Source: Ceratodon purpureus (taxonomy: Eukaryota > Streptophyta > Bryopsida > Pseudoditrichales > Ditrichaceae). From it: a DNA stretch of 64,000 nt. Numbering within the stretch: the stretch's first letter is position 1; every line of letters starts with the position of its first letter. The DNA is taken from contig CM026421.1 in NCBI GenBank assembly GCA_014871385.1, positions 23,677,383 to 23,741,382 of the forward strand, given 5' to 3'. This document shows positions 1 to 9,665 of the stretch, piece after piece. The position numbers were made by a program, and so were the translations under genes. The notes below the pieces were generated by a model. It was not told the DNA's origin. It saw only the letters and a program-made list of their open reading frames with translations, and did no database searches.

Positions 1-140
1 ACAAAGTGGAATAAACAGTCTTCCCTTAGTCCTTGGCTCCCATTTCAACTGATCAAGCCGAGACGCAGTATTTGGTATCTCCTTCTCTACCAAGTCGTGC
101 AGCTTTGCCTTCACCTCGCTCTCTGTCAATGAAATAGCTT
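1..140 (-). CDS. partial exon of an unidentified gene running off the left edge
   Basis: On the minus strand a TGTATTGCAG acceptor ends at 141 and is followed by 46 open codons up to the window edge; the reading begins AISLTESEVKAKLHDLVE and is charged and helix-prone. The first two bases complete a split codon. That is the phase left by exon 2 of the minus-strand gene at 2013-2938, so this could be a downstream exon of that gene, with the palindrome array lying in the intron between. This is only a phase match (one in three by chance). I recognise no family. Confidence 0.35.
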
Positions 141-390
141 CTGCAATACATGCAATGATAATCTTATTAATACAATATTTCAATGCTTCGTAACTTTAAT
201 TACAACGGATCACTAATCAAATGAAGATGTACGCAACGAGTCATTCAAAAGATCCTCGAAATTATTATGCCGTTAACCAGAGTACCTAAATACAGGTAAG
301 AATAAGTATCTCCAAATCCAATACTATAGTATTGCCGGTAACAGAATTAGCCTAGTTGTCAATATTATCATTGAAAACATCAGCGAATTA

Positions 391-1806
391 GTACTGCCGT
401 TAACGGCAGTACCAAAACAACGCATCAGAACTTACACAAAGGCACTTCTGATTTTCCAAGAAAGATAAAAAATTCAAAGAAGAAAGCATCCATTTATGTA
501 CTGCCGTTAACGGCAGTACATTTAGAGGGAACTTCATACTGTTGCTAAGCGAACAGCATGAAATACATAATAGCATGGAATTGGTACTGCCGTTAACGGC
601 AGTACATTTAGAGACCCACCCGTACCCACATACTCTGACATGATAATGTACTGCCGTTAACGGCAGTACATTTAGAGACCCACTCGTACCCACATACTCT
701 TACCTGATAATGTACTGCCGTTAACGGCAGTACATAAATCTATTATAATATACTATGCTTGCTAAGCGAACAATGCATAGAAAATAGCATGGAATTGGTA
801 CTGCCGTTAACGGCAGTACATTTAGAGGGAACTTCATACCCAACATCAATGGCAATTAAATGTACTGCCGTTAACGGCAGTACCGATAGAGCGAGTCATA
901 TATTGAACAAAGCATCTAAATGCACTATTTGTTTGCTTATTTGTTTGGACATAGCATCTGAAGGCATACATTAGTCACTATTTGTTTGAACAAAGCATCT
1001 CAAGGCAACCAGACACTGCTTCAAACGTCATTTGTATGGCCTCTGCCGTGAGTGGAAATGCAATTGAATTATATAAAGCAAGTCAAAATAACCAAACAAC
1101 TCATCTGTCGTTAACGGCAATACGTTTAAGTTAGTATTTTTTTTTTAATATTATTGTGTCAAATGGTACTGCCGTTAACGGCAGTACCTCTGGGCCAAAA
1201 CTTACGAACAAGAGAAAAAACGAGCCTTGATACCTATGCGGTAATTCTAGGTCGATAATTAAAACTTAAGGTCAAATTAATTACATACACAAGAATATTA
1301 GAATGATTGAATTTTGGAATTCTGGAATAGCCAGGGTGCTAAACAGCGCATTTCAATGACAGGAGACAAATGGCTGTAGGATAACAATTACCACAGATTG
1401 TCTAGATCCTATTGACACTGTAACCTAGACTCCAATGCAAAGACAGTGATATGCGAATACATTATACAAATTTGTACTGCCGTTAACGGCAGTACAATTA
1501 TTAACCATTCAAATATCTTAGTGTCCACACTTCTGTGCAAAGAAGAAGCCGGATTAACGACAAGGAAGATGCGTGTTTTGTACTGCCGTTAACGGCAGTA
1601 CGATTTCGGAGTTCTATGACAACCGATTGAGTCAACACGCCTATGGATTTAAAAGCCACGATAATGTACTGCCGTTAACGGCAGTACTATGGCAAGCACC
1701 TGTTAGTTGTGGACACCAAGAATTTCACACTTGTAGATTTCGAGCAGATTTCAGCTGAATCCCGTAATTGCGAACCACGAATTTATACTGCCGTTAACGG
1801 CAGTAC
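391..1806. repeat. array of 22-bp perfect palindromes
   Basis: The unit is the 11-mer GTACTGCCGTT followed directly by its own reverse complement, with no spacer. Perfect copies start at 391, 498, 584, 648, 712, 798, 862, 1166, 1474, 1580 and 1666, each 22 bp long, and near-perfect or degenerate copies start at 1102 (several changes) and 1785 (first base changed). Start-to-start distances are 107, 86, 64, 64, 86, 64, 240, 64, 308, 106, 86 and 119. Part of the array is ordinary tandem duplication, but the 64 step at 1102-1166 and the 86 step at 1580-1666 have spacers with little resemblance to the others. The centre is GTTAAC with an AACGG core on each strand. Confidence 0.97.
498..883. repeat. 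composite 86/64-bp tandem duplication inside the palindrome array
   Basis: Units 498-583 and 712-797 are 86 bp each and share GCTAAGCGAACA and a GCATGGAATTG end. Units 584-647, 648-711 and 798-861 are 64 bp each; the first two are nearly identical (both carry TTTAGAGACCCAC). The order is 86-64-64-86-64, so a compound 86+64 block seems to have been duplicated with one extra 64-bp unit. Every unit begins with an intact palindrome although the spacers have diverged. Confidence 0.85.
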
Positions 1807-2012
1807 TATTTCCAACCAAGTGCAGAACTGCAGATGCATTTACAGAAGTCCATGAACCTTAACTATCGACGCTGGTGTACAACATGAGCATCGAGCTATG
1901 ATTTAAACATCAAACTTTTAAATCTATCAACTTCAGTGATAACCTAAATAAATTATCTTAAGGAGTAGAAACTATCGCACTTTGGTCTACTTTGCTGCCT
2001 GCGAAACCATTG

Positions 2013-2938
2013 CTAGACCCCAGTCCCAACAAAATCAAAATGAGCTGCAATAAGAAAGTCACAAGATGGGTTATACAATTACCTTCAGATGGCTCCGGCT
2101 GTTCCTCAGTCTCGGCATCATCTTCTGGGTCATCATTGTCACCGCGATGTCTTCCCTCTGTCCGTTCCTCATCCTCCATAGCCTCGGGTTCTTCCATGGC
2201 CTCGTCTTCATCACCCACTTCAGAAAGCGGCACTCTTGACGCCTTGCCCTGCGTCACCTCCTCGTCTGATTGCTCCGGGGCATCAACCAGCGGCTCCATT
2301 CTCTGCGACTCAATCGGCAGCAATAATTACAGATAAAAGAACGAAACGAAGAAGTGCTAAACCTCAAGACCTCCTGACCTCTTACGCCATATACAATCCA
2401 GCAACAAACTCCAAACCAAAGAAATGTAGTTTGCCCTAACCCTAAAGCCATGGAAAGGAATCTAGACTTGCGCAGGACTAGCTATCATAAGGAGTACCCA
2501 ATTAACGGAAAAGGAGACGATTTGACATTCTGGAACCGCTTAATAGTGTTTTCAGAGTTGTGTAAATGTTGGCAGATGGAACTACTGATGGTAAGCTATC
2601 ACGGTAAAGCTCAGTAATCTATTTCATAAAGAAATTTGTAAATGATAAGATAAAATATGTCATACCTTATTTCCAGCGCTTACACTCGTATCAGATTCCA
2701 CGACTTTCGGGTTCTGATGCTTGACACGCCTTCCGTAACGCAATGTGCTGTCTTCTTCAATGCCCCCTAATGCTGAGTCTCCGTCTGTCTTCTCGAAGTC
2801 TAATGCTCTAGTTATGCCATCCTTCTGAAATCTTTCAGCCTCTTTTCTAGCTCTAGCCATCTTACTACGTCTAAGGGCCTTAGTGCTACTAAAATGAGAT
2901 GACACTTTCTTTCGCCGCTTCTTAGGTATAGCCAGCAT
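2013..2938 (-). CDS. predicted three-exon gene for a basic/acidic small protein, divergent from the MULE
   Basis: Proposed exons on the minus strand are 2938-2666, 2302-2083 and 2044-2013, giving about 174 residues. The introns have consensus ends (AAG/GTATG, TCGCAG/AG, GAAG/GTAATTG, TTATTGCAG/CT) and the phases agree. The first 45 residues are strongly basic (MLAIPKKRRKKVSS at the start, nuclear-signal-like). The middle is very acidic (many E and D between residues 95 and 160) and the end is short. No domain is recognised. The start codon lies 582 bp from the oppositely oriented MULE transposase, so the two could share a promoter region. The last exon is weak: splicing exon 2 instead to the acceptor at 141 also keeps the frame. 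A chance ORF remains possible. Confidence 0.45.
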
Positions 2939-3520
2939 AGCACACTCAAAACATCAAGAGGCAAACAGCAAAATGATAGGTTACACTCATAACAGCAAAA
3001 TGCACACACACCCTAGAAAATAGATGACAAGAGCTTCAGTCAGTTCTTATATAGAGTCCTCTCATAATAACGAAAAATACATGGATGAACGATATCTGTC
3101 CTTTACAAAATTGACATTCACTTGAATCTGCAGACTTTCAAATCGTGCAAAGCCAAAATTTAAGGGATTTTCTATTTTCAACTAGAAATAACAATTCCAA
3201 TACCAGTTCTAACTAGAATTTATTTCAAAGACGGCTATGCCTAATTCTGTGCAAACATTAGACGAGTAGAAAGTGGACCATGATGCGATTATAAAAAATA
3301 CTTTGGAATGACACATCTGCACACCAAACGACGGCTCCATAATTGATTCATTCTATTCTCTAGTACTCCTTTTCATCTACGAATATGAGATATATAGAAT
3401 TCACTTTAATGAATGTAAAATTCTACTTAGAATAAATAGAGTGATCACAATGTCCTATTCCTCTCAATTCGTGTTCACAAATTCCTTTAGCCCCAGTTCG
3501 TTCTATCAGCACATCTAAGC
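2939..3520. promoter_or_regulatory. divergent intergenic region between the small minus-strand gene and the MULE transposase
   Basis: 582 bp, AT-rich, between two predicted start codons facing away from each other. I saw no palindrome copy here and no clear TATA box at a convincing distance from either start. Its role as a shared promoter rests only on position. Confidence 0.3.
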
Positions 3521-6500
3521 ATGGCTCATATCCCTGCAGACAGAGTGTTAGGCATGGCCGTGCTCAGAGCACAGGGTGTTGGTATTCCACTTACAGTACG
3601 TGTAGATGAGGATGGCTTGGCCCTTGTGACGGCACAACGCCTTAGCCTCAGATTTCACTTCAGAGAGGAGACTATCTGTTTAGAGGAAGAGATTTATGAT
3701 GATGAGACAAATGAGATTACACATACGCTAGATCAGGTTTCTGAGAAAGATGATGATGATAACAGGTTCTGGAACCTTTATCCTGGTAGATACAGAGTTT
3801 ATGGTCTTACAGAGTCCCAGATGCAGGCGTCTACTGAGATTCTAACTCCTCGTAGATCATCTACTGTTCAAACTCCTCTGCCTCGTGATGTGAAGGTTAA
3901 GGTAGAGCCTGGCTTGGACACTCCTGATGTAACACCAGTCATCTCTCTCTCGTCAGATGAGGAGACTAGTCCTGTCAAGGCATCACCTGCTTTGCCTAGA
4001 GTGACTCTAGTATCTAGCACGCCAGCTACACTACCAGTTAAATGTGCCAGTACCTCACAGACATCAAAGGAGCAGACTGTCAATGTACTGCCACTCATTA
4101 TGACTCTTGCAGAGAGACCTGGGAGGAAAAACATTCTGAAGAGAATAGATTTCTCCACAGTTCGTCAGGAGAAGGTGGAGTACTTACCTGCAGTCTTCAA
4201 CAACAATGTGATATTTGAGCTCCCTCCAGTTGGTGACGGGGCTTCCAAGACACAGGCGAAGGCTATGAAGGGGATGGACAAGCGGTACGACGGCCACATT
4301 TGGACGAAGACAATCACTACCAACATCACTAACGAGTTCGGCCTGTCGTTCCGCTATTCCAGCTGCGCTGGTTGGCTGCGCTGCGTCAACAAAGAATGTG
4401 AATTTCTCAACCGTCGACCTCGAATCGTTGAGGTAAACGAGACTGAGTTTGAGGGTAGTACCCTCCAACCTTTTACAGTGAATCAGCCACCCCCAGCGGA
4501 TGCAACACTTGTCTGCAAGGTATGTAAAGAGCCTCCTGCATGTATTGCTATATGCGGAGCCAAGATTTATTATGTTCTAGGTAAATCCAACCAGACTAGG
4601 GCATGTATCCATCAAGGAACACATAATCATCCAGTGAAAGTTGGAGACTATAGAGACACTAAGGAGGAGATCAACAGCTTGATTGAAGAACAGGTGGAGA
4701 ATACTCCCCGGGCTACGAAGAGCGCCGTTGTCCTGGAGGCCAGCAAGATTCTGATTGGAAACTACCTTCTACAGCCTGAGGACGCTCCACCGAAGAAGCT
4801 CACTATGGAGGAGCTCATTCCTGTACTTGACCGGTGCAAGGACATGGCTTCCCCAAATATCCGCAACAAGGTGATGACGTTCAAGCGAATTGCAAGGTAC
4901 GGAGTGATGGACGCCATCACCAAACTCCGTGGGATCAGTTTGTGGGCCTTCGTCCAGGAGAACAAGTTCCCGGGCCAAGGAGCTGACAGAGAGAAGGTCT
5001 TCGTCTTCAAGATGTCAGAAGTTGGGCCGGGTTCTGGTGTCGACTTAGTCACCAGAATGCAACCTGGTGGGGATCTTGACAATGCTTGGATTATGTTCGA
5101 CCACGTGAAGCGTGTACGGGATTGGTCCACGATGGCTTGCCATGTTTATGACGCCACCTACTGCCGCGTCATGACGATCGCAAGTTGCGACATGCAATCC
5201 GAGGACACCGAGGCTCAGCTGGTCTTCTGGAAGAACCTGAACAGCGTTATGGAGAGGAATGGCGTTGCAGCGCCAAACTTCAAGGGGTTCATGGCGGACA
5301 ACGCACAAGCAAATTGGAATGCGGTGCGTATTCTCTACGGAAACGGCAACAAAGAAGACAAAATGGAGGATCGGGAAAGGTCATGCTTGTTCCACTGGAC
5401 CCAGAACATGGTCCAGTACACTGACAAGTACTTCCCCGAAGAGCTCCGGGAACAGCACAAGAAGATGTGCAACCAGTATAGGACAGCAACGACTTTGACA
5501 GAGGCGGACACTCTTTATCACGCGTTGCAGGCATGGTGGATTTCTACTGGGGTCCTGGGAGAGAAGGCCCTAACCAATCTGGGGACTTGGCTCGCATTCT
5601 GGCACCACCGCTATCGTCAGTGGGGTGGATTCATGTCTGCGGTATGATGCTACTAAACCCTGCTGCTGTACTTGTTTTCTGTACAGGTAAATTTACTCGA
5701 CATCACTTCTATAATTGATCCTAATTATTGTAATTGCTCAAACTGCAGAAATTTACTGAAGAAGAACTCACAGAGATGCCGACGTGTAACCTCGCCGAAA
5801 CAGTTCACAATAAGTGGTTACAAGCATCAAGCAACAACGGCAGCGACCTCTATGTTGCCACTGTGGACGATTACGTCCGGGGCTTTCTGCAGGTTGTAAA
5901 CTACTACCAGTTCCTGAAAGGAGATGTAGGCGGAACTGGACCTTCAAAGAAGGAACTCAAGCTTCGAATGGCGGAACGCTTGGCGAAGAAAACAGGAAAT
6001 CCTAAAGTCCTTAAAGATCCCATGCTGGATATGCCTGGTGCAGATGAGTTCTGCACCCGTGAGCCTGTCCTGGCCGGAGCAGAGGTGTTTGGATCACAGA
6101 AGCGTAAGGCGGACGTTCCCATCGGAGCTGACGAGGAGTCACACCGACCAGACAAGGTTAACTTCTCACGTCCCAGATGTGTTGGACGCAACGTTCGAGC
6201 TCGCACTGTCCAGCTGCCCATCATCGTGGAAGACGATTCTGAAGAAGAAGAGGCCCGAGAATCTCCCGCCCAAGAAGCTTATTCGCCCCCAACGTCTCCT
6301 GTGAACGAGGTCGGCGTTCGCCATGTCAACTATGTTGAAGAAACCAAGGTTGATGTGAAGGAGTGGCACATTGCAAGACTTCACAAAGCTTCTGCAAAGT
6401 GCTGCTGGGCCCAAAGAGCTGGTACAAAAAAGAAGTGCACTGAGAGAATTGTCAGGGGCCCAAACTTCACTGCTGCACCGACCTACACCGGAGTCTGGAC

Positions 6501-7233
6501 AAACTATCGCAGGAATACGGTTGAGAGGACAGAGTTTTTCTTCTGCTCTGATGATATTGAGCGCTGCGTGAAAGGCACAAGGCGCAAGTGGGTTGCACAC
6601 TACTCCAAGGACCTCGAAGTGCCGCCGATTCCAGAGGTGTGGCCCGTAAAACTAGGTACTAACCTGAAGCTTAATGAGATCCTCGCCCTTGAAGCTGCAG
6701 GGTTCCAACTCCCGCCAAAGAAGCCTGTCTCCCCAAGACGTCTCTTCTCGTCTGCTCCGCCTCCTGCAAACCTCGCTTCGTTGCCGATTCCAGCAGAGGC
6801 TGACCGCTACCCTGGTAAGCGAGATGGGAAGATGGTCAAACGCACAGCAACTCGACCTAACCCAGCGCAGCGACTCTCCATGGGCTCCTCTCAGTCCCTC
6901 AAGGCTCGCCTCCGTTCCATCACCATGATACCTCATCCAGGCCATGGTTGCATCATCGGGCTGGATTCGGGCGTTGCTCCAAACATCACAGAGTACAACA
7001 TCACCATCACCTCTTACCCAAGTTGCACTTGTCCAGCATTCAAGAAGACGATGACTAAGTTTCGAGGTAAGATACAGTTTTCATACTGTAAACATATTTA
7101 TTACATCCTTTTAAAGGTTTGCAACCGTAATCCGGAGGCCGAGCTTTTCATCCATGCGCCTACCTTTAGTTTCAACGAAGTCAAGCTAGTCCTAGAGAGC
7201 GGAATCTTGACACACCCCTTGGCCAGAAAATAG
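3521..7233 (+). CDS. Mutator-like (MULE) transposase with SWIM zinc finger, one intron
   Basis: DDE transposase predicted to cut and paste a MULE DNA transposon in the nucleus. Exon 1 is 3521-5641 and exon 2 is 5749-7233 (intron 5642-5748, 107 bp, phase 0), giving about 1,201 residues. A WRKY-GCM1/FAR1-like zinc module lies near residues 286-372 (CVNKEC, CKVC, then HQGTHNHP). Catalytic candidates are D543 (VYDATY), D593 (MADNAQANW), the family CxxH motif at 622-625 (CLFH) and E724 (CNLAETVHNKW). A C-terminal SWIM finger follows (CTC near 1133, CKH near 1154). The intron separates the two aspartates from the glutamate. No stop or frameshift is seen, so the gene may be active. The paralogue at 61590-64000 has the same motifs and the same intron position. 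Terminal inverted repeats and a target duplication were not found, so element borders are unknown. Confidence 0.85.
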
Positions 7234-7492
7234 GAGGCACTATACTATTACGGTCTCAAGTATGCATAGTGGACAGTGATACATGCGGATACTTAGCCCG
7301 AGGTGATTGAATTTTTCCTTGTACTGAGTCAGCAATACAAATCTCGTATTGCCTATTTCAATATAAAGGTTTTGTCATTCACATTTATTACATTGTATTA
7401 CAATAGCATTCATTTCAACAAGTGGCATTTGTTATTTATATCAACGCACAATTGGACTGTACTCACTCCATGAATACATTCAAATATATATT

Positions 7493-7993
7493 TTATTCCT
7501 TGAACTTAATGCGTTTAGGTATCCCCTTCGCATTTTCAGCACAATCACGAACTACCTCCTGCACTACAGGACAAGCTACATTGACATTCATTGTTCGTTC
7601 CCTAATTGGCACTTGTCGTGGGCGGGGACGTTTCAACAATGGAATAGCTTCACTCTTTCCAAGTAATGCCTCCCTAGAATAAGTCCCCGGTGGAATCTTC
7701 CCGACCTTGGAGTATGCATGAGGTGCCAAAGGGACAATCGGTTCCTCCTGAGGAACTACGAGAACGCGTGGCTCTTCTACAGCCACTATGTCTCCTATCA
7801 CATCTATTTTTGCTTCCACGCCATCATTTTCAGAATGCTTTTCATTGCACCCATTCAACTCCTCTTCCCCCTCGACCTCCTCATACGGATGAAATGGGCC
7901 AAGGACATCACCAAGTGAGATAGTGGTTTCCCCGGCAACTTCCATATCACAACACGCTCTTCTTGGAACTTGATTCAAGAAGAGCACGAACAA
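7493..7993 (-). CDS. hypothetical protein, convergent with the MULE transposase
   Basis: Single open frame of 166 codons on the minus strand; a second ATG at codon 17 would give 150 residues starting MEVAGETTISLGDV. The N-terminal half is acidic (EEVEGEEEL) and the C-terminal half basic, ending KGIPKRIKFKE. No domain, signal peptide or membrane segment is visible. The composition resembles the small gene at 2013-2938, and both flank the transposase on the opposite strand, so they may be accessory genes of the same element; this is inference. It could also be a chance ORF. Confidence 0.4.
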   Translation of the reverse strand: MFVLFLNQVPRRACCDMEVAGETTISLGDVLGPFHPYEEVEGEEELNGCNEKHSENDGVEAKIDVIGDIVAVEEPRVLVVPQEEPIVPLAPHAYSKVGKIPPGTYSREALLGKSEAIPLLKRPRPRQVPIRERTMNVNVACPVVQEVVRDCAENAKGIPKRIKFKE

Positions 7994-8315
7994 AGAGGAT
8001 GAGAGCTTCTACTGCCACTACTTAAATATTGAGGAGGTAGATGCTCGGCGCCCTTGAATAGTGGGATATATAAGAAGGTTTAAATATTATAACACTCCAT
8101 GGCATGAGTAGGTTTGTCATCACTGTTTTGATTAATTTGTAGACAAAATACCCTAAACCATCAATGGAGAATGAACTAGAAGGTCTTTCAAAAGATAAAA
8201 GATAAAAAATGAAAAGTTAAAGACTTAGAAGATAGTAAACTAGAGGACGAATGAAAAAAAAAAAAGTGATTAAAAAAAATAGAAATCAAAAAAGATAAAA
8301 GATGATTATATATAT

Positions 8316-8379
<64 letters not shown>

Positions 8380-8825
8380 TGAAGAAAAAAAAGAAAACAG
8401 TGTAAAATAAACTAAAATTAATGATAATAGAAAATAAGAACAATGAAAAGATAAAACGTATGAAAGTTGAAAATAATTAAAAAACGATTAAAGATAAAAA
8501 GAATAAATGATAAGGAAGAGTTAAAAGATAAATGTTAAAAAAAATTAAAAATTAAATAAATATAAGATAATAAATGCAACTTCTAGATGATGCATTAATA
8601 CGAACCGTAAATAGTATTTAAAAATAAAACCAGGAAGGAAATAACACAAATGAAAAATTAAAATTTTCAGAAATAGTGAATTCCAGTCCACGGTTATAGG
8701 GTCATAATAATTACCAAAAATAGTAATATTCTAAGAATATGCTAAAAATATTCTGAGAATATTCGAATTTGCTAATAATAGTTTTTATTTTTAGTAATAA
8801 TGTTACTGTTTTTAGATTTAGCCCT
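7994..8825. other. AT-rich non-coding stretch between the MULE and CACTA blocks
   Basis: Low-complexity A/T-rich DNA with many AAGATAAAA-like runs, an AT microsatellite at about 8306-8378 and no convincing ORF. A CACTACTTAAATATT string near 8015 resembles a CACTA start but does not match the right terminus of the neighbouring CACTA block, so it was not called a terminus. Confidence 0.6.
8306..8378. repeat. (AT)n microsatellite
   Basis: About 70 bp of nearly uninterrupted alternating A and T with two AAA interruptions. Common in AT-rich plant intergenic DNA. Confidence 0.95.
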
Positions 8826-8892
8826 CTATTTTCTGCTCGTCGCTCACCAAATCTCCGCTCGCCGCTCTCCGCTCGCCGCTCGCCGCTACCAT
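8826..8892. repeat. GC-rich minisatellite (CGCTCGCCGCTC-type)
   Basis: Imperfect repeats of CCGCTCGCCGCT with CTC variants, in an otherwise AT-rich setting and just beyond the truncated 3' end of the tnp2-like gene. The stretch GCTCGTCGCTCACC here is nearly matched, in the same orientation relative to the transposase gene, 3' of the second MULE (around 61157-61178 read on the minus strand). Confidence 0.85.
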
Positions 8893-8945
8893 ACAAGCTA
8901 CCCCCCACTGCAACGCAATTGAGGGATTTCAGACGTCCTGATTAC

Positions 8946-9624
8946 CTTTGCACATATCCGCTGAAATAAATTCCCCAGTCGAATTATGGTTTCACGGACA
9001 CCTCGGGAGAGAATGTTCCGTACAGCAGCAGGGAGTACTTGTTGGAGCAGAACGTGATGATCGTGGCTCTTGAGTCCATGTAGCTTCTTCTCCCCCAAGT
9101 GTTTCGTCAATGTACTCGAATATCCACTAGGCACTTTAGTACGTGAAATCAGTGACAGGAAACTTGCCTTCTCAGATTCTGTGAAGACATAGGGTGCACG
9201 AGGCTTCATGTAATTCCCTGAGTTGCTCAAAACTAGGTGTAAGTTACGCATCTTCCCTGCTTGCTCCATGTCGCGTCTTGTTGCCGGTGTGTCTTTATCT
9301 CCGAATAAATGCTTCAGCACGTTGTCTGACAAATTGCGCTCTATGTGCATCACGTCAAGCGTGTTCCGGATAGGTAAGTCCTGCACTCACGTTCAAACAG
9401 GTAGTTGTCATACCAGTGTATTGTGAAAGCAAAATGCTACGAGCTGGAAACATGCTATGGACTCACCAGCGTAGCATGCATACACAGTCGTTAGTATTGG
9501 GGCTCAAATCCTGCTTTCTGTCCAATGACCTTGGGCAAGTCTAGTTTGTTACGATATAGATTCGAAATCAATACAAAAAGCAAAGGGATGCAAGACAGAT
9601 TTTGGGAAACGGTTAGTGATGAAT

Positions 9625-9665
<41 letters not shown>

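Noticed and set aside
400-974. Short ORFs that read through the palindromes (phrases such as VLPLTAVH and CTAVNGST)
   Set aside because: They are translations of the repeat itself on either strand; lengths are small and there is no start or splice support.
391-1806. CRISPR-like repeat array
   Set aside because: The repeats are regular in places, but the units are perfect palindromes with unequal spacers, some duplicated, in plant nuclear DNA with no cas genes.
4084-4095. Palindrome half-like AATGTACTGCCACT inside the MULE coding region
   Set aside because: It matches only GTACTGCC and lies in an open coding frame; expected by chance.
8015-8035. CACTACTTAAATATT as the left terminus of the CACTA block
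   Set aside because: Only the first five bases match the right end, and no TACACCG subterminal motifs lie inside it.
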